The translations under genes were made by a program, and so were the position numbers. DNA of 64,000 bases from Telmatactis stephensoni (Eukaryota > Cnidaria > Anthozoa > Actiniaria > Isophelliidae): assembly GCA_029948255.1 (NCBI GenBank), contig JALIZF010001878.1, positions 558,001-622,000 of the forward strand, read 5' to 3'. Of the stretch, positions 1 to 10,912 are shown piece by piece (within the stretch, counting starts at the first letter, position 1; every line of letters starts with the position of its first letter). A model generated the notes under the pieces. That model was not told the origin of the DNA, did no database searches, and saw nothing but the letters and a program-made list of their open reading frames with translations.

Positions 1-67
1 ATGATATAGGGTTAATGCTATTTAATATCATGAATAATGGATAAACGTACTATATATTGTGTCTTAC

Positions 68-230
68 CTGGATCATTAAATGGTGAGAGAATATAATTCA
101 CTTGGCCCCTTCTCTTGAATGAAGCGATAGCTTTAGCTATGCCTTTGGCTTGAGGGATTTCCTGTGCCATGCTTCCAGTAGTGTCGATAGCAAAGATGAG
201 AGAGACATCCCCATTTACGGAAAAGATATC
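68..230 (-). CDS. VWA domain exon (N-terminal part, hemicentin-like)
   Basis: The exon follows TTTTTAG and precedes GTAAGA in phase 1. It encodes DVSLIFAIDTTGSMAQEI, where D-T-T-G-S is the metal-binding MIDAS motif, and later YILSPFNDPG, which matches the (L/V)xPF(H/N)DP segment of hemicentin and VWA7-type domains. Such domains bind extracellular ligands through a divalent cation. The rest of the domain lies beyond the left edge. Confidence 0.88.
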
Positions 231-3200
231 CTAAAAACAAATGGCAATGTCGATTAAGACACTCGTTACAAAATCCTTCAGTGTAATACAAAGAAAAGTG
301 TGATGTAGACATTGGCTTTTAATGCAAGAACTGGCTGAGCATGCACTAATATTAAGAATCGGTGGTTCCTTCAACAGTTTAGTCTTACAGTGGTGAGGAA
401 GCCGAAGATGCGCTTCTCTTCCCCAACTTCTACCCCTTCCCCCTTTCTTCACCAGAGCTCCATTTTGTGATTATCAATACAGAGTAGAGGAGAAAGTTAC
501 TCTTCTCCATGGCACTGCACCTCATGCCCACTCATAATTAGTCTCTGGAATGGTCAGTGTTTTTTTAAACCTTTCCAACTTAGGGTAAGTAATTAAGTTA
601 TTTGTCTTTTACATTGCCTGCACGCTGGATGTACCGAATGTAACTTCAGTTCACAAAAACGTAATTCAGATCTCAATCGGAAATTAAGAAATTCCATGCT
701 TGACAAGAGGGTTGCATCAGTGTGATCTATCAATTAATTCAAAAGTTTAACTACATGTACCTTGAATATGGAATCTCCGACTTTGTCCTTTACTCTTTGG
801 ATAACACGAGCTCCAAAAACACGACAGTTTGGCAGCTTTCCTAAAATGAATCCCAGTACAGTTCGTGCGTAGCTCAGCTCTTTGCGTTCCATGGCCTGTT
901 TGATTCTTTTGATCAGTTCGTCTATATTGGCTCTCTCTGGATTGGATCTTGAAGCCAACATACCTTTAAGAACATTCAGATTTAGGATTTTGATAAAACG
1001 ATGATAAAGTTATTTTGCAAAAGACTCTGAAGTCGACTCTGAAGAATCAATCTGTAGGTTTGTAATCAAGTGACTGGAAAGAGTGACTAATAAACAAGCG
1101 TGTCATGAATGATTAAGATCGAATTGATCGACTGAATGACCAACCGACCGACCAACAGACTGACCGACTGCCTAGCTCATCGCGCAGTTAATGTGATTAT
1201 CATTATTATCATTAACATCATTACTTAGTGTTCCAAAAGTTAAACAACACTCGTTATTGATAACCTTGGTATATGAATATCCTCATCTATTATTATTTTA
1301 TCACCATTACTCCAATGTCACTATAACTAGTAGCTTCGTCTTCATCCCTTACCTTTTATGATTTGAAATACTGCCTCAATAAATTGATTGTTAACTTGCG
1401 CGCTTCCTTTGGGCAGAGCTCTCACGACAAAGTTAATGACATCATCGATGCTGCATTGTGTTCGGCTTCCCCCACCTGAAAGATTACAAAATGGGTAAAT
1501 ACTTCGCTTTAATTAATAAGATGGTATGTTAACAGAGAATGTCGTATAAACAACGCGCTCTAAATTGTTAAAGTGGATTTCATTACTATATAATGTATGA
1601 AGGATTTCCTTACCACAACCTCCTTGGTGGGCAGCTGTAATATATTTCCTCTGCAGACACGACGCAAGTCTCATGAGACACGAATTTCCGTATGTCTTGC
1701 CGTCACTACCACAAACTGGCCTATAGAGCTTTGGACAACGTCTTAAGCACCTGCAGACAGGTTTGTGGCTCCGAAGTCTACAATGACCATGGAAAGGACA
1801 TCTGACATGGGTACATGGAGCTAAAGAATAAATTCAACAATGAGAAATTTAATTCACCATAAAGTACAAGATTGACTGGCTTTGACAAATCAATATGTTT
1901 GAGCAGCATTCAGCCAAAGAAATATTGATGAAATATCGTTGCTTACTATATTCACAGCGACTTCCACTATAACCAGGGAAGCAAAGGCAGCTAGGAGAGC
2001 CTCCCCTCACTTGGCAAGTACCTCCATTATAGCAGTATCCTCTGCGGCAAACATTTACATCTAATGACCAAAAAGAAAAAAGAGACAGCACATCATATCA
2101 TTATATGTTTGTTTTTGAAGTAATGAGTGACTTAATGAACATGAATGAATTACATATGACTCAATAAACAATCTTGGCAACGTAATCTTGAGACACCCGT
2201 AAAGACAATGTATAAGATTAATGAAGTTCATCATTTGGAAATGGACTGGGGAAAATCCGGAACCGACGCGTTTGATCATCAACTCTTGTTGGGGGCCCTA
2301 TATCTGAAATACTTGGGTCGTTTTGCGTGAACTTGAGTCTTGTTCATTGCTGGTTTTCATCCTATCCTTTGGGAATTCAGAGGACAATAGAGCGGTAACC
2401 ATGTTGGATGAACAAAAGTGACGCTAATGAGAAATCGTTTGTCGAAGTTCATCCAATATGGCTGCCGTGACGTCACATGAAACCCAGCCGAATACTTACA
2501 TCTTGTACAGCGGGGTCCACCATACGGTATTGGGCACCGACAACGAGCAAAATTCCCAACGGTGTAGCAAGTACCTCCATTGGCGCAGTAGCCAGCATAG
2601 CAACCTTTGACAATGAAGAGAGATAAAAATATCAGTGCAAAGACGGCAGCGCATTAGATAAAAGAAATGGATCAAACACATGCATGTTTCTTATACTGTG
2701 TTCAAAGCGACTTCTCCAAAATCCCCTAGAGCATCGGCAGCCATAAGAGCGGCCACTGCGGAGACCAAACTCGACTTGAATATATTGTATTATTGTGGTC
2801 AGACATGTGAATTTCTGGAAAAGTATATTGGTATAGGAATGGTTAAAGGGTTATGTTCCTTACTGAATTGACAGCGGCTTCCCCAAAAACCAGTGCGGCA
2901 TCGGCAGCCAAGAGAGAGACCTCGACGGAAGCAGGTGCCACTATTATAACAGTATCCCTTGGGACAACCATTCCCTGTAAAAAACAAAGATCAAAAATTA
3001 TTTGAGTCACTGAGAAAGACATTTGATAATATTTAATGAAGTTCGTAGTGGAAATCGACTCGGAAAAAATCCGAACCTACCTTTGATAATATGGAACTCG
3101 CGACAAAGGCCTAATCAGGTGACTTATTAGACTTGCTTCAAGTCCCGCTCGTTAAGTTTTTGCTTGGGTTTTCTGTTACGTAATTAATGACAAAAAGCTA

Positions 3201-6200
3201 GAGGGTCTTGCTCGTTTTTCTCTCGTAAACGGAAGTGGCCGATTTGAAATCCGAGTTACAACACAGGAAGCCCAAGCAACAGAAATGATTAACGAGAGAA
3301 ATTTAATAGTGCTCTTTTGTGTGTACTCGTTCCTTAAATGAAATCGCTACATCTTTTCAAGGTTAAAACCTGATCCTCTATATACCTTTTTGCAAAACTC
3401 AATACGTAAAAATATTTGGCCTTGGCGAGTCATGTGTTTGGGTAAAAAATTGGATTCACGCACACGGGCGCGTAAAGTAGATTTGATTCAGGAAGTCAGT
3501 AGCAATTCAATTAATATCCCCAATCACCGATTCACGAAAAACGCATAGATATAGGGACGAACTTAACTTGTTCAGAAATTATAGTATAGAATTCCAATTT
3601 CTCGAACCCTCAGTTTCTCGAGCCTCCCGATAACTCTAAAGGCTTAGGTAATACGAGCAACAAAATCGTGCAACTTGTCGAGCAACATTATTGCAAGTTG
3701 CAGAGCAAATGTTGCTCGTATTACCACCCCGCGCGCAACAAATTTTCTTTGTTGCAAAAAGTAGACAAGTGCTTCTACTTCGTGCAACAAGGAAAATTTG
3801 TTATGCGCGGGGTGCATGCAGGTATATGAACAACATTCGCTATATATATGCAGCTTGCAACGCAACAATGTTGCGCGACAAGTTGCACGATTTTGTTGCT
3901 CGTATTACCGGTCCTTATGTGTTTTTCCCCCTTTGATTTAATTCACTATAGTTTTGCCCCCGATTTCTCGAATCTCCCGATTTTCTGAGCAAATTTTCGT
4001 TCATTCGAGAAACCGAGATTTTACTGTAAAACAGTCTGTCTGGCTATATACAGGGAGCCCAAATCATCCTTTATTTTTTTCAAGATATTGCAAGAAATCA
4101 TGCCTTTTTAGCTCTCTTATTTTTGTTGCTTTTGACTTCGTGGCCGAGTTTCAACGTTATTTGAGCGTTTTAAGGAAAATGCCCCTTCTTTAGCTTTATG
4201 CTTAATCACCTATTCTCTAATATCGAGCTTGGACTACTTGTGGTACAACTTTAGGCGACTAAAATATCCTACCGTATTGGCAGCGGCTTCCGGAATATGG
4301 AGGACGACATAAACAGCGAGACGAGCGTCCTACACAGTAACGACTGCCTCCATTAAAGCACTCAACTCGTGGACATCCACAAGAACCTGTAATAACAAAA
4401 CTAAAATTAGCTTTCTGTCTCAGCTTTTGATAACAAAACAATCGTAGTTTTAAAGGCTTACTGTATTGACAGCGATCACCATAGTAACCAGAGAGACATT
4501 GGCATTCGATGGAGGAATCTGCCTCGGCGTCTGCACGTGCCTCCGTTATAACAATATCCTATTGAGCATCTGCTGACTGCTGAAATCGAAATTTGAATTT
4601 GGTCAGAACTACCACCATTGCGAAAACTAGTTGGCACAATGTTTTGATGCACCATGTTTTTCACATTCTTCGCTAAAACTTGATTTAAAAGAATTTTCCC
4701 TTTCTACTATACAACGTTATGGTTTCTATAACGATGACCAAGGGCCCTGTCAGTCTTTTTATAGGGTATCAAGTTCCAAGATTCTTTTCGGTAACACTGT
4801 GCAGGGGGCAGGGTCGGGAACAAAATTTCGCCGCCATCTCCAAAATATCTCAAAATGTCAATTCGTGCCAAGCCTTTTGGCAATGATTGTATATAATTTG
4901 GGTAAAAGTATGTGCAAAGTCACCAAGCCAGGGACTTACGATTTTACAACCCGGCCTCTTCCAGTACAGACGGTTTCAAGACGGAATCAACTATGAATAT
5001 GAAATCATAAGTAAAATGAAATTGAAACATTTTGGCATATTTGTTCGTGGTTGGTTTTGGCGGAACTTCTGCGTAAAAGAGAGGTCCAGGGATAAAACTT
5101 ACAGAACTTGAACGAAATTAATAGAAGGAATAATCATATTCTCAGAGTAATAAGACGACAAGCATGCATATCAACCGAAGAAATTTAGGAGACTCATGAG
5201 CTTTTTGTGGAGGGGAGGGGAAGGGCAGCATGCGGGCTAGAAATGATAGCGAAAAGGTAATTAGATCTGAATTTCAATTAAACAAATTATTTGTAGATAT
5301 GCTTATAACAACTTGAGCCTCACCAATCTTTTAGCGGAACATAAATTTTTAATCTACATGGAGAAACTTGAGTCTGATGGGAAATTTCTCGAATTCCGCA
5401 TTACTGATATTTGTTCAGTTTCTCCAGCCTACTCTTTTTTCCGGTTTGGGTACTATTACGTCGAAATGATGATGTCAGTATATGACCAATATATATATCG
5501 TTCTTGAGACGTTCTAGAATGATAGCGTCCTCAAATCTTAGATTTTATTTATCACTTTTCTAAATAGGTTTCTGTAATCATATTTATATATTTACACTAC
5601 TAATTTACAGTAAGGGTCTCGCTATGGTATGAATATTAGATTTCCTTTTGGATTCCAGTCAGTGCACTGGGAGCAGGCTTGTAGTTCGTTACGGAGTTAT
5701 CAACGATGTATCACTATGACGGACGCGAACAGGAAAAATGACGAATGGAAGGGATAAATTTAGCAATAAGTTTCTAATTTCTATATCAGTAAAATTCTAA
5801 AAATTCCGAAAACGAAGCCTTTTTTTTTTGTGTATTTTTTTAATACTGATTATTAGTGGAATTTCAGGGTTTTCAACAAGTTCAGAAAATTACTTTTCAT
5901 GATTTTACGGTCAACGAGTTTTTGCGTTTTTTATCCTACAAACGGAAATGTTTTCGTTTTGGATCCTAAGCGAGAGGAAATATAATGTTTAATTTGGTTT
6001 AGATTGCTGAATCCGTCAAACTTACATAGGTTTGATCAGTGCAATTTTTTGTCATATTTTGCTATGCATATGAGTTACGTTGGTTTTTGCACTCGGTACA
6101 TTAAGTACATCAACGTTAAGTTCTCACTGAGTTTATGATCGGAAGTTTTTGTGCTATATCAGTTTTTTATATGATACCTGATTTGACGATGTTTGTGATT

Positions 6201-7052
6201 GTCTGAGTGATCTGCAGTATCTTTATCAGTTATCTATTTCATGTTTTACTTGCCTCTTTTTGAAACTTCTGTATCTTTTTCGTCAGTCCGTTCAGCGTAG
6301 ATTAACACCATCGCACCAAGAAAGCACAATACCTGAAAGTAGATTATTGCAGTTATCTTTTCAGTATCAGAATTAACAAGTTAAGAAGATCTTTGGGAAG
6401 ATATTTGGTATTTTGCTCGTTTGTAGCTTTTCATTCTGGACAGCCTTCTGCAAGTTTTGGTTCCGTTTTTAGCTTGCAAAGAAAACAAATTTCAGTTAAG
6501 AATTGAATGCAATAATTCCGGCAATATAAAGTACAAAAACTAAACTATCAGAAACAATTTTTTTCTCTATGAAGTGATCAATATCAAAGTTAAGAGAACC
6601 ATACTGTTAAGTTCCTTTGATCATCGATATGAGCTAAGCAAACTAAATCAAAGAAAATGCATACGGACAAAAGCCGCTGACTAGGTCCTCAGTGAGATCT
6701 ATTAAACCGGCGAGTTATCCGGTTAATCTGAAACGGGATTAGTCTTGTTTTCTTTTCTTTTTAGAAACCTAATTAAAGCAAGTTATCCCAGCAACAAATA
6801 CACAACTCCTACGAAGTAATCCTTAACAAAATATTGAATTTTTCAGCTCGCTAATTTTTGCTCTAGATTGTACAAACAAGCAGGTAATTTTAAACAACCT
6901 GAAACAACTTTCCAAATGCGCATTACTTATTATACGATCTTACCATCACTTATTAAACAAATTTTGGAAATATTCGTTAAAACGTAAAAATTGCCTTAAT
7001 TGTTGTCCTTATAAGACCAGTCACTTACCACAAGATTCAACGAAGGACTCAT
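68..7052 (-). CDS. Downstream gene model: secreted EGF-Kazal-VWA protein, short form (3' end off window)
   Basis: Eleven coding exons are read on the minus strand, 5' to 3': 7029-7052, 6254-6332, 4462-4579, 4273-4386, 2864-2974, 2500-2604, 1947-2060, 1614-1820, 1353-1475, 761-963 and 68-230. The joined product has a signal peptide, an acidic pro-segment ending SKR, five EGF domains, a follistatin/Kazal module, a spacer of about 108 residues and the start of a VWA domain with a DxTGS MIDAS motif. The phases agree throughout: 1-1 for the EGF exons and phase 0 into the VWA exon. A TATAAATA box lies about 90 bp upstream of the ATG. The exon at 4462-4579 is 118 nt, one base too long, and breaks the frame. 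The protein should be secreted and bind extracellular ligands; no enzyme activity is expected. The same 3' exons may also be used by the upstream start at 31907. Modules are secure; the joined model is inferred. Confidence 0.72.
761..963 (-). CDS. Spacer exon 2, helical region before VWA
   Basis: This 203-nt exon enters in phase 1 and leaves in phase 0 before GTACAT. It encodes a charged, probably helical stretch (ERANIDELIKRIKQAMERKE and on to KVGDSIFK) with one cysteine. It continues the preceding spacer, and no named domain is claimed. Confidence 0.75.
1353..1475 (-). CDS. Spacer exon, helical region before VWA
   Basis: This 123-nt phase 1-1 exon follows TTTCAG. It encodes GGSRTQCSIDDVINFVVRAL and continues to FIEAVFQIIK. 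No family is recognised with certainty. The amphipathic look and position suggest a linker packed against the VWA domain. Confidence 0.75.
1614..1820 (-). CDS. Follistatin-like plus Kazal inhibitor domain exon
   Basis: This 207-nt phase 1-1 exon begins with a small cysteine-rich lead (CTHVRCPFHGHCRL ... VCRC), like a follistatin-N module. A Kazal domain follows: CPKLYRPVCGSDGKTYGNSC, then a spacing to C and a final GGC. The VCGSDGKTYGN(S)C block is the Kazal hallmark. Kazal domains often inhibit serine proteases, but in follistatin/agrin-type proteins many are structural, so inhibition is not assured. Confidence 0.9.
1947..2060 (-). CDS. EGF exon G5
   Basis: This 114-nt phase 1-1 exon follows CATTAG and precedes GTAAGC. 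It encodes VCRRGYCYNGGTCQVRGG and CLCFPGYSGSRCEY. It is the last EGF before the Kazal module. Confidence 0.87.
2341..2490. repeat. Dispersed repeat shared with 27640-27800 (inverted)
   Basis: It contains GAATTCAGAGGACAATAGAG and ATGGCTGCCGTGACGTCAC and mirrors the copy near 27.7 kb. It is intronic, immediately before exon G4 on the plus-strand map. Confidence 0.6.
2500..2604 (-). CDS. EGF exon G4
   Basis: This 105-nt phase 1-1 exon has a TCAAAG acceptor and a GTAAGT donor. It encodes CYAGYCANGGTCYTVGN and RCRCPIPYGGPRCTR. Its middle (YTVGN) is closest to exon E of the upstream set, linking the two halves of the locus. Confidence 0.85.
2697..2776 (-). pseudogene. Decayed partial EGF exon
   Basis: The second half of an EGF remains, reading GCRCSRGFWRSRFEH, clearly copied from exon G3. 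The last cysteine is lost (R-F-E instead of R-C-Q), the first three cysteines and an acceptor are missing, and only a GTATAA donor-like site remains. It is a relic of a local exon duplication. Confidence 0.65.
2864..2974 (-). CDS. EGF exon G3
   Basis: This 111-nt phase 1-1 exon follows TTTACAG and precedes GTAAGG. It encodes CPKGYCYNSGTC and GCRCRTGFWGSRCQF with normal EGF spacing. Confidence 0.86.
3585..4030. mobile_element. Pogo/Tigger-like MITE relic interrupted by a foldback element
   Basis: The left side has TTTCTCGAACCCTCAGTTTCTCGAGCC and the right side has ATTCGAGAAACCGAGATTTTACTGTA (each read in parts), the style of ends seen in pogo/Tigger relatives. No transposase remains. Family assignment is by resemblance only. 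Confidence 0.4.
3647..3909. mobile_element. 263-bp foldback element
   Basis: GGTAATACGAGCAACAAAAT at the left pairs with ATTTTGTTGCTCGTATTACC at the right. The arms extend well inward, with further inverted GTTGC-rich blocks and a CCCCGCGCGCAACAAATTTT arm. It is non-coding and sits inside the pogo-like relic. Confidence 0.75.
4273..4386 (-). CDS. EGF exon G2
   Basis: This 114-nt phase 1-1 exon follows ATTACAG. It encodes SCGCPRVECFNGGSRYC and RCLCRPPYSGSRCQY. It has seven cysteines because of an extra one near the start. Confidence 0.85.
4462..4579 (-). pseudogene. EGF exon G1 with a one-base frameshift
   Basis: The acceptor TTTCAG and the GTAAGC donor are both good, but the exon is 118 nt rather than a multiple of three. 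The first half reads CSIGYCYNGGTCRRRGR and the second half, in another frame, reads ECQCLSGYYGDRCQY. The shift is near 4517. If real it would truncate any transcript that includes this exon. Skipping it keeps the frame, because the neighbours are phase 1. A sequencing or assembly error is possible. Confidence 0.75.
4580..6253 (-). other. Intron between the signal-peptide exon and EGF G1
   Basis: AT-rich intron sequence with T-rich runs near 5820. No exon-like cysteine pattern, RNA gene or clear transposon is seen. Confidence 0.55.
6254..6332 (-). CDS. Exon 2 at the downstream start (signal peptide end and KR pro-segment)
   Basis: The 79-nt exon follows TTTCAG and ends in phase 1 before GCAAGT, a GC-AG type donor. 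It encodes ERTDEKDTEVSKR after the hydrophobic core. The homologous exon at 30939-31023 has a normal GT at this position. Confidence 0.75.
7029..7052 (-). CDS. Exon 1 at the downstream start (start of signal peptide)
   Basis: A 24-nt coding exon, MSPSLNLV, is followed by a GTAAGT donor. Joined to 6254-6332 it gives a hydrophobic signal peptide with the core VVLCFLGAMVLIYA. The start is supported by a TATAAATA box at 7143-7150 and by the matching 24-nt first exon at 31884-31907. Confidence 0.72.
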
Positions 7053-7111
7053 TACTGAAGTCTTCTCTAACTGCTGCTTAGAATTGTACCTTCAGGAATA
7101 ATAGGGTCTGC

Positions 7112-8275
7112 AACAAGTGAATTGATCGGTACTGGTATGCGATATTTATAGGCCAATTGTTATTATTTTTTCTCTTGATTTTTTTATGCTCGCGTGTGTT
7201 TTTAAGTGGTTTGACGTGAATAATGACTCTGTAGCCTGCAGATCGGTTCTTTTTCAGTAATTTTTTTCTTAGATCTGATTATGCGGTTTTTTCTATAGCG
7301 ATCAACTGTGACTGACTGCGCAACGCAGATAACCAAGTCTATTTTCGTATCGTCTAGTTTCACTGATCGAGGCCTCGCCTTCCTATTTGTACAGTAATAA
7401 GTACCATGAAGTGAGTCCAGACTGGTATATACTACAAGGAGGGATCGCTATCTAGTTATTATTTATGTGTAAAACCCGAAGAAAAATGCAGTTAAGGTCG
7501 CAGTAAGACAAGGAAATAGAAAGATAAAGGTAATATTGTGTTAGAAATTAAACCCAACGGGAACATTCCAAGTAGTGGTGGTTGAACGCTTGGTTACTTT
7601 TCAAAAACAGAAGAATATCAAAACAAAGTCTGTATCTTAAGTAATACACTTAGATGAGTGAAAAATTGGTTTTTATCAATCAGGAGTATATCAATCACGT
7701 TCAAATAAAGACTTTTTGTGTTTGGTAACACTTATTTGCAATAGTTTACCAGAGATTTACTCAAAAATACCAAAATGATGACGTCACAAACTCTGAATTT
7801 TTCCACTCACACCAACGCTTTTATCTACTGCTAATTATTATATTGTACAGCTACAGAAATATTAAGATCATTTGAAATTAAAGTGACCCAACGGCTGAGA
7901 TACTATTAATGAAGGTCAAGATTACAGCTTTTCTGGTTTAAAAATGGCCTTATATTGTTAGATCCAAATAAACAAAAGAGTTTGATATGAAAAAAGTGAA
8001 CTTGAATACAATATCTTCGTAGCCATCTGGTGGAACGAGTGATCCAATCTAACTCAGTAGACCACAACTCGAACGTTTGTAAACAGAAGTTGGATTTCTA
8101 ACTATTTTTTTTCTCATTCTTTTGACGTCCCTCCATTTTTCTCGATCAAATAGACAAATCAATGATATTGTACTTTTGTACTTTTTAATCAGTACTAGTG
8201 ATCCTAGGTCATCATAATTTATTAAAACATTTTTAAACAGAACTGACAGTATGTAGATCATACGGAACAGGATTT
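7112..8275 (-). repeat. Upstream region, tandem copy 1
   Basis: This block runs from the core promoter to about 1.15 kb upstream. It is repeated with moderate divergence at 8276-9705. Shared landmarks include CGATATTTATA, GTGAGTCCAGA, ATATACTACAAGGAGGGA and AACAGAACTGACAGTA, in the same order and orientation. Confidence 0.8.
7143..7150 (-). promoter_or_regulatory. TATA box of the downstream start
   Basis: On the minus strand the sequence is TATAAATA, about 90 bp upstream of the ATG at 7052. A transcription start near 7113 is expected, coinciding with where the duplicated upstream block begins (7112). The motif is also kept in the second copy of the block at 8306-8313. Confidence 0.6.
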
Positions 8276-9705
8276 GCAAGTGAATGGGTGGTTATTGGGG
8301 TGCGATATTTATAAGTCAATTATTATGTGTCGGTATACATTGCAGGATGATCGAAATATTCAAATACTAGAATAATTTTTCAATTATTTATTTTTCACAT
8401 TTTTTGCTTTCGCGCGTGTTCTTAAGTGCGGTTTAATTTGACGTGAGTAATGAGTCAAGCCTGATCATGATCAGTTCTTTTTTAGCAATTTTTTTCCTAA
8501 TCATTCGATATTTTTCTATAGCTATGAACTGTGACTGACGTTCTGTTTATACAGTAATAAGTGTCTTGAAGTGAGTCCAGATTGGCATATACTACAAGGA
8601 GGGAATCACTCTCTAGATATTTGTCTAAAACCTGAACAAACTAAATGCATTTACTGTCGCTGTAAAGCAAGGAAATAGAAAGGTTTTGGAAATGAACGTA
8701 ATACTGTGTTAGAAATATAAACCAATCGGGAACATTCTAAGTGGTTGCTGAACGCTTGGTTGCTTTTCAGTCAAAAACAGACAAAATATCAAACTGTAAG
8801 ACTTAATCTTAAGCCACTTAGATGAACGAAAATCGGTTTGGGAATTGGTTTTCTAACACTCATTATCAAACAACAGTATTAATTACTCAAAAATGAAGAC
8901 ATTTTGTGTTTGGTAAAACTCACTTTGCAATAGTTTAATTAACTCAGTTACCAGAATTTTACTCAAAAATACCAAAATTATGACGTCGTAAGCTCTGGGT
9001 TTTTTTTTTCATTCACGCCAACGCCTTTATCTACAAGATCATTTCAAATCAAAGTGGTCCAACGGCTGAGATAGAGGTTATGAAACTCAAGATACGAGCT
9101 CTTCTAGGTATGGACTGGCTCATATTGTTTAGATCCAAATAATTTGATATGGGAAAAAGTAAACTTGAACTACAATATCTTCGTATATAACCACAAGGCG
9201 GAACCAGTGATCCGATCTAGCTAGTAAGTTTGTAAACAGATCATCGAAAGTTTGTCAACAGAAGCTAGATATCTGATTTAGTAGGGTATTTCTCTAACAG
9301 CCCTGAACAACGTACAGCTTATAAGGTCAAACTGACTTTGGACTGAAGCATCACACCGCAAGCATCGCTCCCCCTGTTCTTTACAGTGCAATTTTCTCTG
9401 CCTTTAACTTTGCCAGTATCTCCTAGTCTTTCTATATTAAAAAAACATTGCTGATATTGTTAGTTAATTACTTCGCTTTTAATACGACTCTCAGGAAGAG
9501 CATCTATTTTTTATAGATGATTGTAGACACCGTGTATAACTACATACATATACAGTTTATTGTCTATTATTATATTATGCCCTCCATTTTCCGGCTCAAA
9601 TAGACAAATTAATAGCATGGCGCTAAAATTGTGATCGGTGTGATCCTAGAATATAATGTATTTAAAAAAATTTAAACAGAACTGACAGTAGATCCTTTCA
9701 TGTTT
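8276..9705 (-). repeat. Upstream region, tandem copy 2
   Basis: This is the second copy of the promoter-proximal block, with its own TATA-like TATAAATA at 8306-8313. About 280 bp near 9290-9570 has no partner in copy 1. No first exon remains beside this copy, because copy 1 follows directly. Confidence 0.8.
8306..8313 (-). promoter_or_regulatory. TATA-like box in the duplicated upstream block
   Basis: TATAAATA appears in the same context (GCGATATTTATA on the plus strand) as the box at 7143-7150. Downstream of it lies the far end of copy 1, so it could act as a distal start or be inert. Confidence 0.35.
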
Positions 9706-10912
9706 TTCATATTAAGCGACAAATCAAATCTGTCTAGTTGACTGACAAGTACACGATAAAACTTTACCAGATAATAGTTGAAGTTTATAAATAACCACAA
9801 AGTAGTTCATAATTTTAGTTTATGCAATCTTAATTGTGTTATTTCAACGGTTGAAAGAATTTTCACAATTAATGAAATCCCACTTTCTTGCTTTGCTTGC
9901 ATGACGACTTTCTACTGAATAGAATGACGTATAAGTGTCGCAGTCAACAGAGGGTTTCAATACTATATCGGGCCATTTTTGACGCCTACACATTAATAAG
10001 CTTGATCAGACACAATATACATTCAAAGAAGTCATGCCAAAAATAATTTCAGCGATTTCCATTCCACAGATGAATATTTCACATTTTTGCCGGCATTCTT
10101 AGACAATTAATGACCTGAGGGACTCGGGCCGTGAAAAACGCAGTGCGCATGATCGAAAATTCGGCGGGATTTCGTGGACGCGTTCGTGCGCTGTCGTTCG
10201 TGTTTACGAATAAAAGTACCGTCGTCGATTCAACTGTCATGGTATTATGCGAATTTCTTGGGTACCATTTGACCAGGCAAAGAGAACAATTTGAAAGCAA
10301 TCTTTTATGAAAAGATAAGCACTAACTTTTCACGGACAGCCTTAACTTTCATCCATGTTGAACTGAGGTCACTGAACTTGTATAGCGAAACTTGCACGAT
10401 ATGTCACCGACACTTGACCAATATGCTACCGATGCTGGAGCGACACTTTACCAAAGAAGTAGTCGATGACATTCGACGTCGGTCGATAATTGGTCGTTGA
10501 TTTATCGATCAATTACCAAACGAATGGGGAACACTCTCGTCCGATATATACATATAGAGTAAACAAGTGAAGATATAATCCAGCCAGATTTACTAATGTA
10601 GTGATCAGTATGATGTTTTATAACATTTAATTTGGCATAAAATTCAAACCAGTTTTTAACAAACGAACACTGAAAACAGTCCTAACAAACTAACGAATGA
10701 AACAAACAAATGTAAGCTTTCAAAACAACGAAAAATAGCGGAACACAAATGAAAACAAAAACAACAATTGATACTGAAATTGCTGCAAACTTTCCACTAA
10801 GTGTTTACTGTTTGTTTGTTTTAGATTTGTATCCCGATACTCGATGTTCTTGATCAGCGCTTTTCTCCGCGATCATAAATAGCATAAGTTACTTAGCAAT
10901 TCCCAACAGAAT

